DNA of 64,000 bases from CALAED01 sp036378315 (GCA_036378315.1 DASUWU010000030.1:1-64000); one strand, 5' to 3'; shown: positions 43,370 through 52,415, counted from the first letter of the stretch. Numbers and translations are program-made. The notes: a model not told the origin generated them from the letters alone.

Positions 43370-43810
43370 CTACTCGGCCAGGGACGCCATCAGCGCGTCG
43401 AGCCGGTCGACGATGTGCGCGAAGTCGACCTTGCGCTCACGGATCTCGGTCTTGTCGATGGTCCGGTCGCCCAGCTCGATGGCCAGCACCTCGATCAGCC
43501 GGTCGATATTGTTGTGCGCCGTGCTCACCGGGAAATGCGAAAGCGGCACCTTGAACCGGGGGTCGGCGGTGGGCATTCCCGACTCCAGCCTGCCGTCGGA
43601 GCCGGAGACCTGCCGCCAGGAACGCTCGACCGTGAGGTCGTAGTCGTGAAAAGGCCCGTAGTAGTACGGGCGCCACAGTTCCTTGAGCTCGTTGGCGGAG
43701 ATCCGCTCCTCCAGGAAATCCACGGCGGCCGGCACCACCACGGTGCGGTATTCGGCCAGCAAGGAACGTACGTCGGGCGCTACCGTCTCGGTGACGCTGT
43801 CGGTCGTCAT
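43370..43810 (-). CDS. Protein of unknown family, paralogue of the 15577 gene
   Basis: 146 residues, about half identical by eye to the 15577 product, with the shared core ERISANELKELWRPYYY, HFPVSTAHNNIDRLIEVLAIELGD and VDFAHIVDRLDALMASL. No signal or membrane segment. Operon with the LolA-like gene. A near-consensus dyad lies 28 bp before the start, so it should be under the same control as its paralogue. The family is unknown to me. Confidence 0.75.
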   Translation of the reverse strand: MTTDSVTETVAPDVRSLLAEYRTVVVPAAVDFLEERISANELKELWRPYYYGPFHDYDLTVERSWRQVSGSDGRLESGMPTADPRFKVPLSHFPVSTAHNNIDRLIEVLAIELGDRTIDKTEIRERKVDFAHIVDRLDALMASLAE

Positions 43811-43837
43811 GGCGTTGCTCCGATCTCAATCGCTCAT

Positions 43838-43855
43838 ACTTTAGAAATTTATAGT
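43838..43855. promoter_or_regulatory. AT-rich 18-bp dyad, near consensus
   Basis: ACTTTAGAAATTTATAGT; towards the gene it reads ACTATAAATTTCTAAAGT preceded by TTG. Confidence 0.65.
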
Positions 43856-43884
43856 CAATTGCGACCCGGGGAAACGTTCACCCG

Positions 43885-44559
43885 TCAGGCGGCGGCCCGT
43901 CTGGCCGTGAAGAACAGGCACGCGCCGCGCCGTTCGAGCCGCAGCTCATCGAACCCGGCGCCGGTCAGCCAGCGGGTGACGTCCGCGGCGCTCCCGCCGG
44001 GGCCGAACTGGTCGGTCCGCTGGAAGAACGCGATGGCCTTCGCCGACAACGAGGGGCCGCCGGACACCACGACGGTGCCGCGCAGCGTCCCGCCCGGCCG
44101 CGTGACGCGCGCCATCTCGGCGAGCGCCGCCGGCGGATCGGCAAAGCAGTGCAGGCCGTTGTAGTTCAGGCACACGTCGAAACCGCCGTCCTCGAACGGC
44201 ATCCGCTCCACGTTCGTATGGACGTACTCGATGTCGGTGAGCCCGCGGCGCGCCGCGGTGGCCCGCGCCCGCGCCAGCATGAACTCGGAAACGTCGGCGG
44301 CCACATACCGGATGTCCATCTCCGGCCGCAGCCCGCGAAAGGCCACTCCCCCGCCGCACGGCATGTCGAGCACTTTCGACCCCGCGGGCAGGTCGCGCAG
44401 CGAATCGAGCTCCGCGTAAAAGGCCCGGTTGTCGGCTCCCCACACGAGGCGGCTTTCCAGCCGATACAGCCCTTCGTGCTTGATGGTGAAATCGTAGATG
44501 CGGTTGGGCATCCCGCCGCGGGACCAGCGCCGGGCGACCCTGTCCTCGGACATGGTCAT
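43885..44559 (-). CDS. SAM-dependent methyltransferase
   Basis: 224 residues from ATG 44559 (GAAGGAG upstream). Motif I VLDMPCGGGVAFRGL (proline in place of the usual acidic-glycine run), then YVHTNVERMPFEDGGFDVCLNYNGLHCFAD and VTRPGGTLRGTVVVSG. The IYDFTIKHEGLYRLESRLVWGADN start resembles the UbiE-related group used in polyketide clusters. It follows the C-S lyase by 22 bp and is probably in its operon. S-methylation of a liberated thiol is an attractive but untested role. Confidence 0.82.
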   Translation of the reverse strand: MTMSEDRVARRWSRGGMPNRIYDFTIKHEGLYRLESRLVWGADNRAFYAELDSLRDLPAGSKVLDMPCGGGVAFRGLRPEMDIRYVAADVSEFMLARARATAARRGLTDIEYVHTNVERMPFEDGGFDVCLNYNGLHCFADPPAALAEMARVTRPGGTLRGTVVVSGGPSLSAKAIAFFQRTDQFGPGGSAADVTRWLTGAGFDELRLERRGACLFFTARRAAA

Positions 44560-44581
44560 GGGAACTCCTTCGAAAATGAAA

Positions 44582-45775
44582 TCACGTGAGGGCGGCCGTC
44601 ATCCGGTCCAGGATCTGGGTGAGCACGTCCGTGGACGTCCCGAAGTTCAGCCGGACGAAACCCGTGCCCTCGGGACCGAATCCGCGGCCGGCGAGCATCT
44701 CCACCCGCGCCTCCGTACGGAAGAAGTCGGCCGGCTCGCCGCCGAGCCCGAGACGCCGGCAGTCCAGCCAGGCCATATAGGCCGCTTCCGGCGGGTCGTA
44801 GCCGATGCCGGGGGCGCGCTCGGCCAGCACGGCGCCGATGAGGGCGCGGCAGGCGTCCAGGTGTCGCAGCAGCGCGGCCAGCCAGGCGTCGCCCTGCTCC
44901 CACGCCGCCTTCGTCGCCTCGACCCCCAGCACGTTGACCGGGCCGTACAGGTCGGGCGGCTGGGCGTCGATGACCTCGCGCAGCCGGGTCGGCGCCACGT
45001 GCGCGACCGCGCAGCGCAGGCCGGCGAAGTTGAACGCCTTCGTCGCCGAGGTGAGGGTGACGGTCCGGTCGGCCACGTCCGGCCCCAGGGAGGCGATGGG
45101 GACGTGCTCGTGCGGCTGGTAGGCCAGGTCGGCGAGCACCTCGTCGGCGATGATCAGCATGTTGTGCCGGAGCGCGATGCCGGCGAGCGCCTCGAGCTCG
45201 GCCCGGGTGAGCACCCGCCCGGTGGGGTTGTGCGGGTTGACGATCATCAGGGTCCGGCAGTGGGACTCCGCGATGGCGGCCTCCAGGCGCTCGGGGTCGA
45301 ACTCCCAGCCCCGCGCGGAGCGCTCGAACGGACCGGGGATCGTGCGCCGGCCCATCAGCTCGATCGTCTTTCTGAACGGCGGGTAGGTGGGCGTCTGGAG
45401 GGCGACGGCCTCGCCCCGCTGGGTGGTCAGCTGCAGCACGATCTGGATGACCTGCAGGATGTCGCTGTAGTTGCGGAGCCATTCCGGCCGGGGCTCCCAG
45501 CCGTACCGCTCGGCCATCCGCCGCGCGAACGGCTCGGCGAGCGGATTGCGGCCGGTCCAGTTCGACCACGCCGGATAGCCGAGATCCCCGCGCTCCACGG
45601 CGGCGGCCACCGCGGCGCGGATCGGCGGCGCGACGGGGAAATCCATGTCGGCGACCCAGGCCGGCAGCACGTCCGGGCCCGGCATGCGCCATTTGACGCC
45701 CTCTTTGGCGCGGAGCCACGCCATGTCGAAATCGTCGAAGTCGAACTCCGCCGTCATCACGGTCCGGTCCGTCAT
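44582..45775 (-). CDS. PLP-dependent C-S lyase, MalY/PatB family
   Basis: 397 residues from ATG 45775, overlapping the kinase stop (ATGA); ATG 45781 is too near the ribosome site. Family features: KWRMPGPDVLPAWVADMDFPVAPPI, NPHNPTGRVLTRAEL, the PLP-lysine loop TLTSATKAFNFAGLRCAV and RLNFGTS near the end. MalY/PatB enzymes cleave cysteine S-conjugates or cystathionine to thiol, pyruvate and ammonia. In a biosynthetic locus this is the standard way of unmasking a thiol after cysteine or mycothiol addition. Confidence 0.9.
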   Translation of the reverse strand: MTDRTVMTAEFDFDDFDMAWLRAKEGVKWRMPGPDVLPAWVADMDFPVAPPIRAAVAAAVERGDLGYPAWSNWTGRNPLAEPFARRMAERYGWEPRPEWLRNYSDILQVIQIVLQLTTQRGEAVALQTPTYPPFRKTIELMGRRTIPGPFERSARGWEFDPERLEAAIAESHCRTLMIVNPHNPTGRVLTRAELEALAGIALRHNMLIIADEVLADLAYQPHEHVPIASLGPDVADRTVTLTSATKAFNFAGLRCAVAHVAPTRLREVIDAQPPDLYGPVNVLGVEATKAAWEQGDAWLAALLRHLDACRALIGAVLAERAPGIGYDPPEAAYMAWLDCRRLGLGGEPADFFRTEARVEMLAGRGFGPEGTGFVRLNFGTSTDVLTQILDRMTAALT

Positions 45776-47193
45776 CGCCATCGCCTTTCCCCGCCGGTCG
45801 CGGTTCCCGCTGTGTTGTCTTCTGGGCTGCCGAGCACATGGCGGCCGGCCGGCTCGGAAATGAGGCTCTGCATCACGTACGGCGCGGCCTCGAGCTGGAA
45901 GTCCATTAATGGGTGATGCTCTTTGACGAGTCCGTCGAGGCTGAGCAGGCACAGCATCGGGAAGATGAACTCTGGCTCGGCGTACAGGCCGTAACGGCGT
46001 TGCAGGTTGAACAGCTCGAAACAAAAGCCCGGCAGGTCGAAGTCGCCCACGGCCGACCCCACGTTCCTGACCACCAGTTCCGCCACGCCGCGCCGGAACT
46101 CGTCGATATCGGCGTCGGACGCCTCGCCCCGAACGGTGGACCTGAGGATGTCGGCGCAAGCCGCCCCGTCCCCCTGGATCATGCCGCCGAAGAACTCCGT
46201 GTAGCTGCGCCTGGCCGCGGCGCTGAGCTGGAAGGCGAAACCCGCGTCCAGCAGGACGACCGTGCCGTCGGGCAGGAAGTAGGAGTTGCCTTGGTGCAGG
46301 TCGACGTGCACGAACCCGGCGACGAACAGCAACCGGTAGACGGCGCGGACGAGGAGGGCGACCTCCGCCTCGCGGACCGGGCGGGGAAGGTCGCGGACGG
46401 ACCCGTGGGTGAGGCCGTCGACGAACTCCATCGCGAGGACGCCATCGCCGCACAGCTCGGGGATGACGGCGGGGACCCGGACGCCAGGAAGATCGGCCAG
46501 GTAGTCCCGCATCCTGCCCAGGTTCCGCGCCTCGGCCGCGAAATCGAGCTGGCCTTCGAGGCAGCCGCCGACCTGGTCGATGATCTCCGTCAACGGCACC
46601 CGGCGGAGCCAGGGAAGCCACGTCACCGCCCTCGCCATGGCCCGCATGATCGCCATGTCCGCGGTGATCGCGTCGCCGACCCGCGGCCGGCGGACCTTGA
46701 GCGCGACGGGACGGCCGTCGATCACGACGCGGTAGACGGAGGCGATCGAGCCGCTCGCCACCGGCGGGCCGGCGAGCGCCGCGGCGATGTCGGCGGCGGC
46801 GGGGAGCCGTGCCTGCCGGATGGCCTGGTTCGCCTGCCGCCGCGTCATGGGCGCCACCGCGTCGTGGAGCCGCCCGAGCGCGCCGGCGACGGCCGGTCCG
46901 ACCAGGTCGACCCGCGTCCCGGCGAGCTGGCCCGCCTTGATGAACGCGCCGCCGAGCCGTTCGAGCAGTCTGGCGAGAACGGCGGCCAGGCGCGCCGACC
47001 TGGCGGGCCTTCTCCGCGTGACCACGATGGCGGCCATTCGCGCGGCCGCTAATCCGGTCAGCAGGATAATGCGCAGCAGCCGTGCTGCCAGCCGGCCTGC
47101 GCGTATCGTTTTTCGCAGGCCCGGCTCTCTTTTCCAAGCGCCGGTGTCAATACCGTCGCGGCGGGCCGACCTGACCGCGAACATGGGATTCAT
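45772..47193 (-). CDS. UbiB/ABC1-type atypical kinase
   Basis: 473 residues from ATG 47193 (longer GTG/ATG starts are possible up to 47250). UbiB signatures: the KxGQ motif in GGAFIKAGQLAGTRVDL, Ala-rich loop PVASGSIASVYRV in place of the P-loop, ALKVRRP lysine, HVDLHQGN catalytic loop and LLDAGF. Hydrophobic segment near residues 35-55. UbiB-family proteins are ATPases that help extract or handle polyprenyl and other lipid intermediates. Here it is coupled to a C-S lyase, which is not a usual partner. Confidence 0.87.
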   Translation of the reverse strand: MNPMFAVRSARRDGIDTGAWKREPGLRKTIRAGRLAARLLRIILLTGLAAARMAAIVVTRRRPARSARLAAVLARLLERLGGAFIKAGQLAGTRVDLVGPAVAGALGRLHDAVAPMTRRQANQAIRQARLPAAADIAAALAGPPVASGSIASVYRVVIDGRPVALKVRRPRVGDAITADMAIMRAMARAVTWLPWLRRVPLTEIIDQVGGCLEGQLDFAAEARNLGRMRDYLADLPGVRVPAVIPELCGDGVLAMEFVDGLTHGSVRDLPRPVREAEVALLVRAVYRLLFVAGFVHVDLHQGNSYFLPDGTVVLLDAGFAFQLSAAARRSYTEFFGGMIQGDGAACADILRSTVRGEASDADIDEFRRGVAELVVRNVGSAVGDFDLPGFCFELFNLQRRYGLYAEPEFIFPMLCLLSLDGLVKEHHPLMDFQLEAAPYVMQSLISEPAGRHVLGSPEDNTAGTATGGERRWR

Positions 47194-47316
47194 GAGTCCT
47201 GCCAAGGCTGCTCCCTGAGGAATCGACGGGTCCCCGACCAACCGGCACAATGTCAGTGAAATAGGCCGCCCAAGATATCGTCAAGCCGCTCAAATCTGGT
47301 TTGCCTTGGAGGAGAG

Positions 47317-48351
47317 ATGTTGCCCTGGTCCGGCGAGCTGACCGGTCGCCTCGACGAGCACGTGATCGAGAGCGAGCTACTTCGGAACAACCCGTTGGGC
47401 GACCCGCATGCGCGTCCGCTTTGGGTCTACGTCCCACCGGGATACGACGCGGAGCCCGATCGCCGTTATCCGGCTATTTACCTGCTGCAGGGCTACCTGG
47501 GGCACCTGGAAATGTGGCGCAACAGGACGCCGTTCCAGCAGCCCCTGGTCGAGGCCGCGGACGAGGTGTTCGCCCGGGAGCTGGCACCGCCCGCCATCGT
47601 GGTGTATGTCGACGCCTGGACGGCCTACGGCGGAAGTCAGTTCGTCGACTCCGCAGGCACCGGACGGTATCACTCCTATCTGTGCGAAGAAGTGGTGCCG
47701 TGGGTGGACGCACGCTATCGCACCCTCGCGGCCCGCGACCATCGCGGAATCGCCGGAAAGTCGAGCGGGGGCTTTGGCGCGATGATTACGCCGATGTTGC
47801 GCCCGGACTTGTTCGGCGGGCTCGCCACGCACGCCGGCGACGCATTCTTCGAATACACCTGTGCCGCGAAGTTCCCGATGTGCCTGCGCTTTCTGCGGGC
47901 CTACGACGGGGACATTGGCCGCTGGTGGAAGGATTTCCAGCAGCGCCCTGCCTTCACCAAGCCGGCGGACCTGTCGCTGCTCATCCTGCAGGGCATGTCG
48001 GCGTGCTTTTCGCCCGATGACGACGGTGTCCCCGAGTTGCCGTTCGAGCCGCACAGCGGGCTGCTGCGGCCGGACGTGTGGAGGCGTTGGTTGGAGTGGG
48101 ATCCGATCCGCATGGCTTCCAGGGAGGCCGCCGCGATGCGCGCGATGCGGGCGATATGGATTGATTGCGGAATGGCTGACGAGCAGTATTTCGATATCGG
48201 CGCGCAGGCTTTTCGGGAGACATTGCTCGATATCGGGGTGCCGGCGGATGTCATTCACTTCGAACTCTTCCCCGGCGGGCACAGCGGCCTCGAACATCGA
48301 TATCCGTTGTCGCTGGCGTGGCTGTCCCGGCGGCTCGCGCCGGGCGGCTGA
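47317..48351 (+). CDS. Esterase family alpha/beta hydrolase (esterase D-like)
   Basis: 344 residues from ATG 47317 with GGAGGAGAG upstream. Putative-esterase fold: RPLWVYVPPGYDAEPDRRYPAIYLLQG, the nucleophile elbow GKSSGG (Ser about 150) and the late His in FPGGHSGLEHRYP. Related to S-formylglutathione/mycothiol hydrolases and siderophore esterases. No signal peptide. It stands alone, divergent from the kinase-lyase operon; its substrate is unknown and it may hydrolyse an ester of the product. Confidence 0.82.
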   Translation: MLPWSGELTGRLDEHVIESELLRNNPLGDPHARPLWVYVPPGYDAEPDRRYPAIYLLQGYLGHLEMWRNRTPFQQPLVEAADEVFARELAPPAIVVYVDAWTAYGGSQFVDSAGTGRYHSYLCEEVVPWVDARYRTLAARDHRGIAGKSSGGFGAMITPMLRPDLFGGLATHAGDAFFEYTCAAKFPMCLRFLRAYDGDIGRWWKDFQQRPAFTKPADLSLLILQGMSACFSPDDDGVPELPFEPHSGLLRPDVWRRWLEWDPIRMASREAAAMRAMRAIWIDCGMADEQYFDIGAQAFRETLLDIGVPADVIHFELFPGGHSGLEHRYPLSLAWLSRRLAPGG

Positions 48352-49027
48352 GCGGCGGCCCCCGCCGTGACAGAACGGCGTTCGGCATGGTGAGAGGGGC
48401 TCGGCGCGCCGCCGGGCCCCTTTCGCTTTGGCCCGGATCGGCCACGTCACACCGGGGAGCCAAGACACGGTCGGCGGGCGTAACGACATTGCATCCATCT
48501 GGTAATTGACCGGCCGAAATCGGGTCACCTCATGCCAGCCGGGCCTTCGAATTTTGTGCCCTGTACATCTTGACAAGCCTGGCGACCCGCAGCGCGCCTG
48601 GTGCCGCACAGGCGGTAGCCGAGATAGTAGATGCGGATCCACAATGAAGCCAATACCGTCTGCCACATGCTGTCAAGCTGTGTCACGCATGGCTTTAATC
48701 GCAGCCGTATTTTACGCTCACCGCAGCGCCAATAGGGCGGAGGGGTGCGCGAATGTCACGGGCGGAATTTTTCTTGTCACACATTGTAGCCGGTCGTCCG
48801 GGTCGTTGGCAGAACGACCGTCGGCACGACCACGACGGCGACATCGAGTGGTACTTGAATACGCAATGGTTGCGGATCCAACGATATGGCCGGGCATCGG
48901 CCTGGGCGCCGGAGCGGCATCCAAGGACGGTATCAGGAGCGTTTCCACTCGTCCGCCGCATATCGTTTCATGCCCCCTTCAAGCCGCAATTATCAAGGGG
49001 CGGTCGCCTGACTCGGAGGCTCGTCCG
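48352..49027. other. 676-bp intergenic stretch with no gene supported
   Basis: The reading frame of the next gene stays open upstream to 48506, but that translation is Ser/Cys/Arg-rich and has no family character, and the ribosome site near 49014 argues for a start at 49028. I see TTGACA at 48570-48575 with no convincing -10. Confidence 0.5.
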
Positions 49028-50113
49028 ATGATTATGGATGAAAGAGGGCTGAGGATGGAACACGAAGCCGGCCGTCTGAAAACCCAGCTGAACCAGGCCG
49101 CCGACGGGGGCGCTGCCATCGTGTCACCGTCTCGCCATACACAAATCGTCTCGATCAGTTCGCTCCTTCCGGCCGACTCGCCGCGGCTCCTCGGCATCGA
49201 CGAAGAACATATTCGTCGTCTGGCGGAGATGGAAACCACGCTTCCTCCCATTCTTGTCCACCGCGAGACCATGCGCGTCATCGACGGCATGCACCGGCTG
49301 CGGGCCGCACTACTCACCGGGAAGCAGGAAATCGATGTCGAGTTCTTCGACGGCACGGAAGAGGAAGCGTTCATCCAGGCCGTCCGCGCGAATATCGTGC
49401 ACGGCCTGCCGCTCACACTCGCCGACCGCAGGGCCGCCGCGGCGCGGATCCTTTCCACTCACGCCCACCTTTCCGACCGGGCGATCGGATCCTACACCGG
49501 ACTCTCTGATAAGACTGTCAGCGCGATCCGGGGGCGCTCAACTTCGGAAATTACGCAGTTGAGCAGAAGAGTCGGAGCCGATGGCCGAGTTCGTCCATTG
49601 AATAGTCAAGAAGGCCGGCGCCGCGCGGCCGAGGTGATCACCGCGCGACCCACCGCGTCACTCCGGGAGGTCGCCGCGACGGCCGGCATCTCGGTGGGCA
49701 CCGCACATGACGTCCGCCAGCGTATGCGGAGAGGTGAAGACCCGATTCGCACTATGGATTCCCACATTAATCAACACGACGAATCACGGACATTTCCCGA
49801 GGCCACGGAACCCACCCCGCTCGACTCGGTGGACAAGCGCCGGACACGACCGCCGAAGGAAAAGGCGGAGATCGATACGCGCGCGATCTTGCACAGCCTG
49901 GCGAAGGATCCGTCGCTGAAGCAGACCGATGCCGGGCGGGAGCTGCTGCGATGGCTGCACACTCACATCATCAGCACAGGTGACTGGGACCAGATGGTCG
50001 GCGCCATCCCCCCGTACCGGTTGAAGTCGATCGCCACGCTCGCCCTGCTCTGCGGCGACGTGTGGCATCAGTTCGCGCATGAGCTCGAATGCCGGGAACG
50101 CCTGGTCGACTAG
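49028..50113 (+). CDS. ParB/StrR-like pathway regulator
   Basis: 361 residues from ATG 49028 (GGAGG spaced 9). Residues 35-115 are a ParB N-terminal-like domain (VSISSLLPADSPRLLGIDEEHIRRLAEMETTLPPILVHRETMRVIDGMHRLRAAL), followed by HTH segments (LSDRAIGSYTGLSDKTVSAIRGR and ASLREVAATAGISVGTAHDVRQRM). This is the architecture of StrR, NovG and Bbr activators, which turn on antibiotic clusters. The C-terminal 120 residues are divergent. It is the best candidate for an activator of the warhead operon or the recurrent dyads. StrR itself binds a GTTCGA-type palindrome that I did not find here. Confidence 0.85.
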   Translation: MIMDERGLRMEHEAGRLKTQLNQAADGGAAIVSPSRHTQIVSISSLLPADSPRLLGIDEEHIRRLAEMETTLPPILVHRETMRVIDGMHRLRAALLTGKQEIDVEFFDGTEEEAFIQAVRANIVHGLPLTLADRRAAAARILSTHAHLSDRAIGSYTGLSDKTVSAIRGRSTSEITQLSRRVGADGRVRPLNSQEGRRRAAEVITARPTASLREVAATAGISVGTAHDVRQRMRRGEDPIRTMDSHINQHDESRTFPEATEPTPLDSVDKRRTRPPKEKAEIDTRAILHSLAKDPSLKQTDAGRELLRWLHTHIISTGDWDQMVGAIPPYRLKSIATLALLCGDVWHQFAHELECRERLVD

Positions 50114-50160
50114 CCCGGCCTCTGCCCCGTCATCCGTCGAGGACGTCCATAACGATCATC

Positions 50161-50189
50161 GTCCGCCGCCGCCTTCCGCGGCGGCGGAC
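50161..50189. terminator. Bidirectional terminator
   Basis: GTCCGCCGCCGC (50161-50172) pairs perfectly with GCGGCGGCGGAC (50178-50189) around CTTCC, between convergent genes. Confidence 0.85.
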
Positions 50190-50295
50190 TCATGAAACAG
50201 CCCGGAGCGCGGGGCCGCAAGCGTTCGAGTGAGCCGCACCCGGGGTCGCCGGCGGCGCGCCCGGCCGGTGCGCGGGCCCGGTGCGCGGGCCCGCG

Positions 50296-51015
50296 TTACG
50301 CTGCCGCGGGCAGGCTGCGCTCGAGGAGCTGCCGGAGCCGCCCGGGGTCGGCCTCGAAGTCGATGTCAGGAAGGACGACCGGCTCGTCGTGCCGGTGGAA
50401 CTCCATCCACGCGCCGGCCGCTCGCCGGGAAACCCTGATCCGCCTGGGCAGCCCGACCGTGTCCGGCTGGCCAAGCTCGAGGATCTCCCAGCGCCGGACG
50501 ATCTCCCGGCGGCGGGCGACGGCACGCGCGACCACGACCCCACTCGCCGGGTCGACGGATTCGGTGACGGTGAGGCCAGGGGTCGTCGCCGGACCGAGGT
50601 AGCACCGGTGCTCGGCGGCCTGCCAGCGGCTCCATGACATGTCGATCTCGATGTCCGCGGGCTCGATACCGAGCCCGGGATAGCGCCACGCCATGAGATC
50701 CAGGTATCCGACGTCGGTGAGCGGCAGGCAGTCAAAGATGTAGCGCTCCACCAGGCACACCGGCCGCTTCATCGTGGGGACATAGGTTTGTACGTCACAG
50801 CTCCGGCGCTTCAAATCCTCTTTTATCCAGACGTGGGTGCCGGCGAGCTTGTCCGGACGGACGACGAACAGGCAGGTCACCGCGATGTCCCCGGAAAAAC
50901 GGCGCCCGATCAGATAGCGCATGGGCCGGTCGCCGATCGCCGCCTCGACGGCGAAGCCGTAGGAGGTGAGCCCACCGGCGCTGAGGTTCGCCAGGATCGG
51001 TTCAGTCAACCGCAT
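50296..51015 (-). CDS. LolA/TP0789-like protein of unknown function, paralogue of the 42624 gene
   Basis: 239 residues from ATG 51015, since GGAG sits 8 bases away; ATG 51033 is possible. It aligns end to end with the 42624 product: SYGFAVEAAIGDRPMRYLIGRRF, VQTYVPTMKRPV, DCLPLTDVGYLDLMAWRYPGL and VVARAVARRREIVRRWEIL. It lacks the AADAGP loop insert of its paralogue. No signal peptide. A dyad motif is 410 bp upstream. Two copies in one locus suggest a carrier or binding role for a pathway intermediate; that is inference. Confidence 0.7.
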   Translation of the reverse strand: MRLTEPILANLSAGGLTSYGFAVEAAIGDRPMRYLIGRRFSGDIAVTCLFVVRPDKLAGTHVWIKEDLKRRSCDVQTYVPTMKRPVCLVERYIFDCLPLTDVGYLDLMAWRYPGLGIEPADIEIDMSWSRWQAAEHRCYLGPATTPGLTVTESVDPASGVVVARAVARRREIVRRWEILELGQPDTVGLPRRIRVSRRAAGAWMEFHRHDEPVVLPDIDFEADPGRLRQLLERSLPAAA

Positions 51016-51743
51016 ACCGGCAGCTCCGGCCATATCGACGGCTTCGAGTTTTCTTTCACGGCACCCACCTCTATGCGACTCGATACGCCCAGCAGCAGTG
51101 AAAAGGTGAATGCACATGAAGTCAATGATGATCGACCGCCGCCACGACATCTTTCCGAATCCGGCCACGAATAGCGCAAGGCCGATCATATAGCTACCTG
51201 GGCATATGGCGCCCGGAGTCAAATCGGCAATGCTGTGCCCGAGCGGCCCAACCTGCCTGCGAGGAGGTAGACGCATAGCCTCGACAATCGTCAAGTTCTC
51301 ATCGAACCAGAGCCGAATTCCGGTACGGTGGTGCGCTCGCTACACGGACAGGAATAGTCGCTTACCGACGACAACAGCGCCGGCAGCGCAATGTATCGAC
51401 CAATAGGCGGGCCATCTTTAAAACTCTTTAGAAGATGATAGCCGGACACTACAGCACCCGTGCGATTGCATCAACCCTGTGCCACCACGCAACTCCACCC
51501 CACCTCGAACCACCTGTGGCCAGGCGTCGACGCCGCGGCCGCCCGCCCGGTGGAGCTCCCGCACACCAGTGGGGTGAGCGGCACGAATGAAGTTAGTGCG
51601 TCAAAAGAGGGAATCGTTGCGAAAAGGTCCAAAGAAGCAGTTGGTACCAGAGATGCGGGTGTGAAAGCGGTCCCCGCGCCAGCCGGTCGGCCGTCACCGT
51701 GGAGGTCGGCGGGGGAAGGCGGTGAAGCCGCCAGGCCGGGCGG
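51016..51743. other. 728-bp intergenic stretch
   Basis: AT-richer than its surroundings from about 51020 to 51450. It holds a dyad motif at 51425-51442 and no ORF with coding character; the frames from 51460 are shadows of the ArsR-rhodanese gene. Confidence 0.55.
51425..51442. promoter_or_regulatory. AT-rich 18-bp dyad
   Basis: TCTTTAGAAGATGATAGC; the reverse is GCTATCATCTTCTAAAGA, which fits RCTATA-N4-TTnTnAGT with three mismatches. It points towards the 50296 gene. Confidence 0.5.
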
Positions 51744-52415
51744 TCATGCGCCCAACCTCTCGATCTCGACCGGCAGCGCGGCGCGCCGCCAGGAGGGCAA
51801 CCCGCCATCGAGCGGTCTGGCCACGTACCCGTGGTCGCGCAGCAACCGTACCGCGTCCGGCGCGAAGACGCAGTATCGGCTGCGGCAGTACGCCACGACA
51901 TCCGCCCCCACCGGCAGTTCGGTCAGGCGGGCCAGCAGCTGGTCGTGGGGCACGTTGATCGCACCGGGGATATGGCCGGCGGCGTACTCGGTCGCCGACC
52001 GTACGTCCAGGACGACGACATCGCCCGCCTCCAACCGCCTGGCCAGTTCCTTCTGGGCCACGGGTTCGAGCGCCGCCACGTCTCCCAGGTAGTCGTGCGC
52101 CGCGCGCTCCACCTCGGCGAGCCGGGCGGCCGCGAATTCCTGGACCTGCTCGACCAGGGTCCCGACGCCGTCGTCGGCGAGCCGGTAGAACACCCGCGTG
52201 CCCGACCGGCGCGTCGCCAGCAATCCGGCCGACGTGAGCACCTTGAGCTGAGCCGACGTATTGCCGACCTTCATCCCGGCTTCCTCGGCAAGCTCTTCCA
52301 CGCTGCACTCGCGTTGCGCCAGTAGGTCCAAAAGCACCAGGCGGACCGGGTTCGCCAGCGCCTTTCCTATCTTGGCGAACTGCTCGTATAGCGCCAATTT
52401 GCGCGGGTCAGTCAT
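51744..52415 (-). CDS. ArsR-type regulator fused to rhodanese domain
   Basis: 223 residues from ATG 52415. Residues 10-100 are an ArsR winged helix (LYEQFAKIGKALANPVRLVLLDLLAQRECSVEELAEEAG, LKVLTSAGLLATRRSGTRVFYRL). Residues 120-215 are a rhodanese (VVLDVRSATEYAAGHIPGAINVPHDQL, active loop VAYCRSRYCVFAPDAVRLL with Cys in CRSRYC). This natural fusion occurs beside sulfur genes and is thought to sense persulfide through the rhodanese. It probably controls the rhodanese/MBL gene at 53530 or responds to the sulfane sulfur made in this locus. Confidence 0.85.
   Translation of the reverse strand: MTDPRKLALYEQFAKIGKALANPVRLVLLDLLAQRECSVEELAEEAGMKVGNTSAQLKVLTSAGLLATRRSGTRVFYRLADDGVGTLVEQVQEFAAARLAEVERAAHDYLGDVAALEPVAQKELARRLEAGDVVVLDVRSATEYAAGHIPGAINVPHDQLLARLTELPVGADVVAYCRSRYCVFAPDAVRLLRDHGYVARPLDGGLPSWRRAALPVEIERLGA

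Noticed and set aside
45776..47137. N-terminal 450-residue extension of the C-S lyase
   Set aside because: This part is an out-of-frame reading of the UbiB kinase; the lyase starts at the ATGA overlap at 45775.
48506..49027. 174-residue N-terminal extension of the ParB/StrR-like regulator
   Set aside because: No family character and no ribosome site at its start; GGAGG supports ATG 49028.
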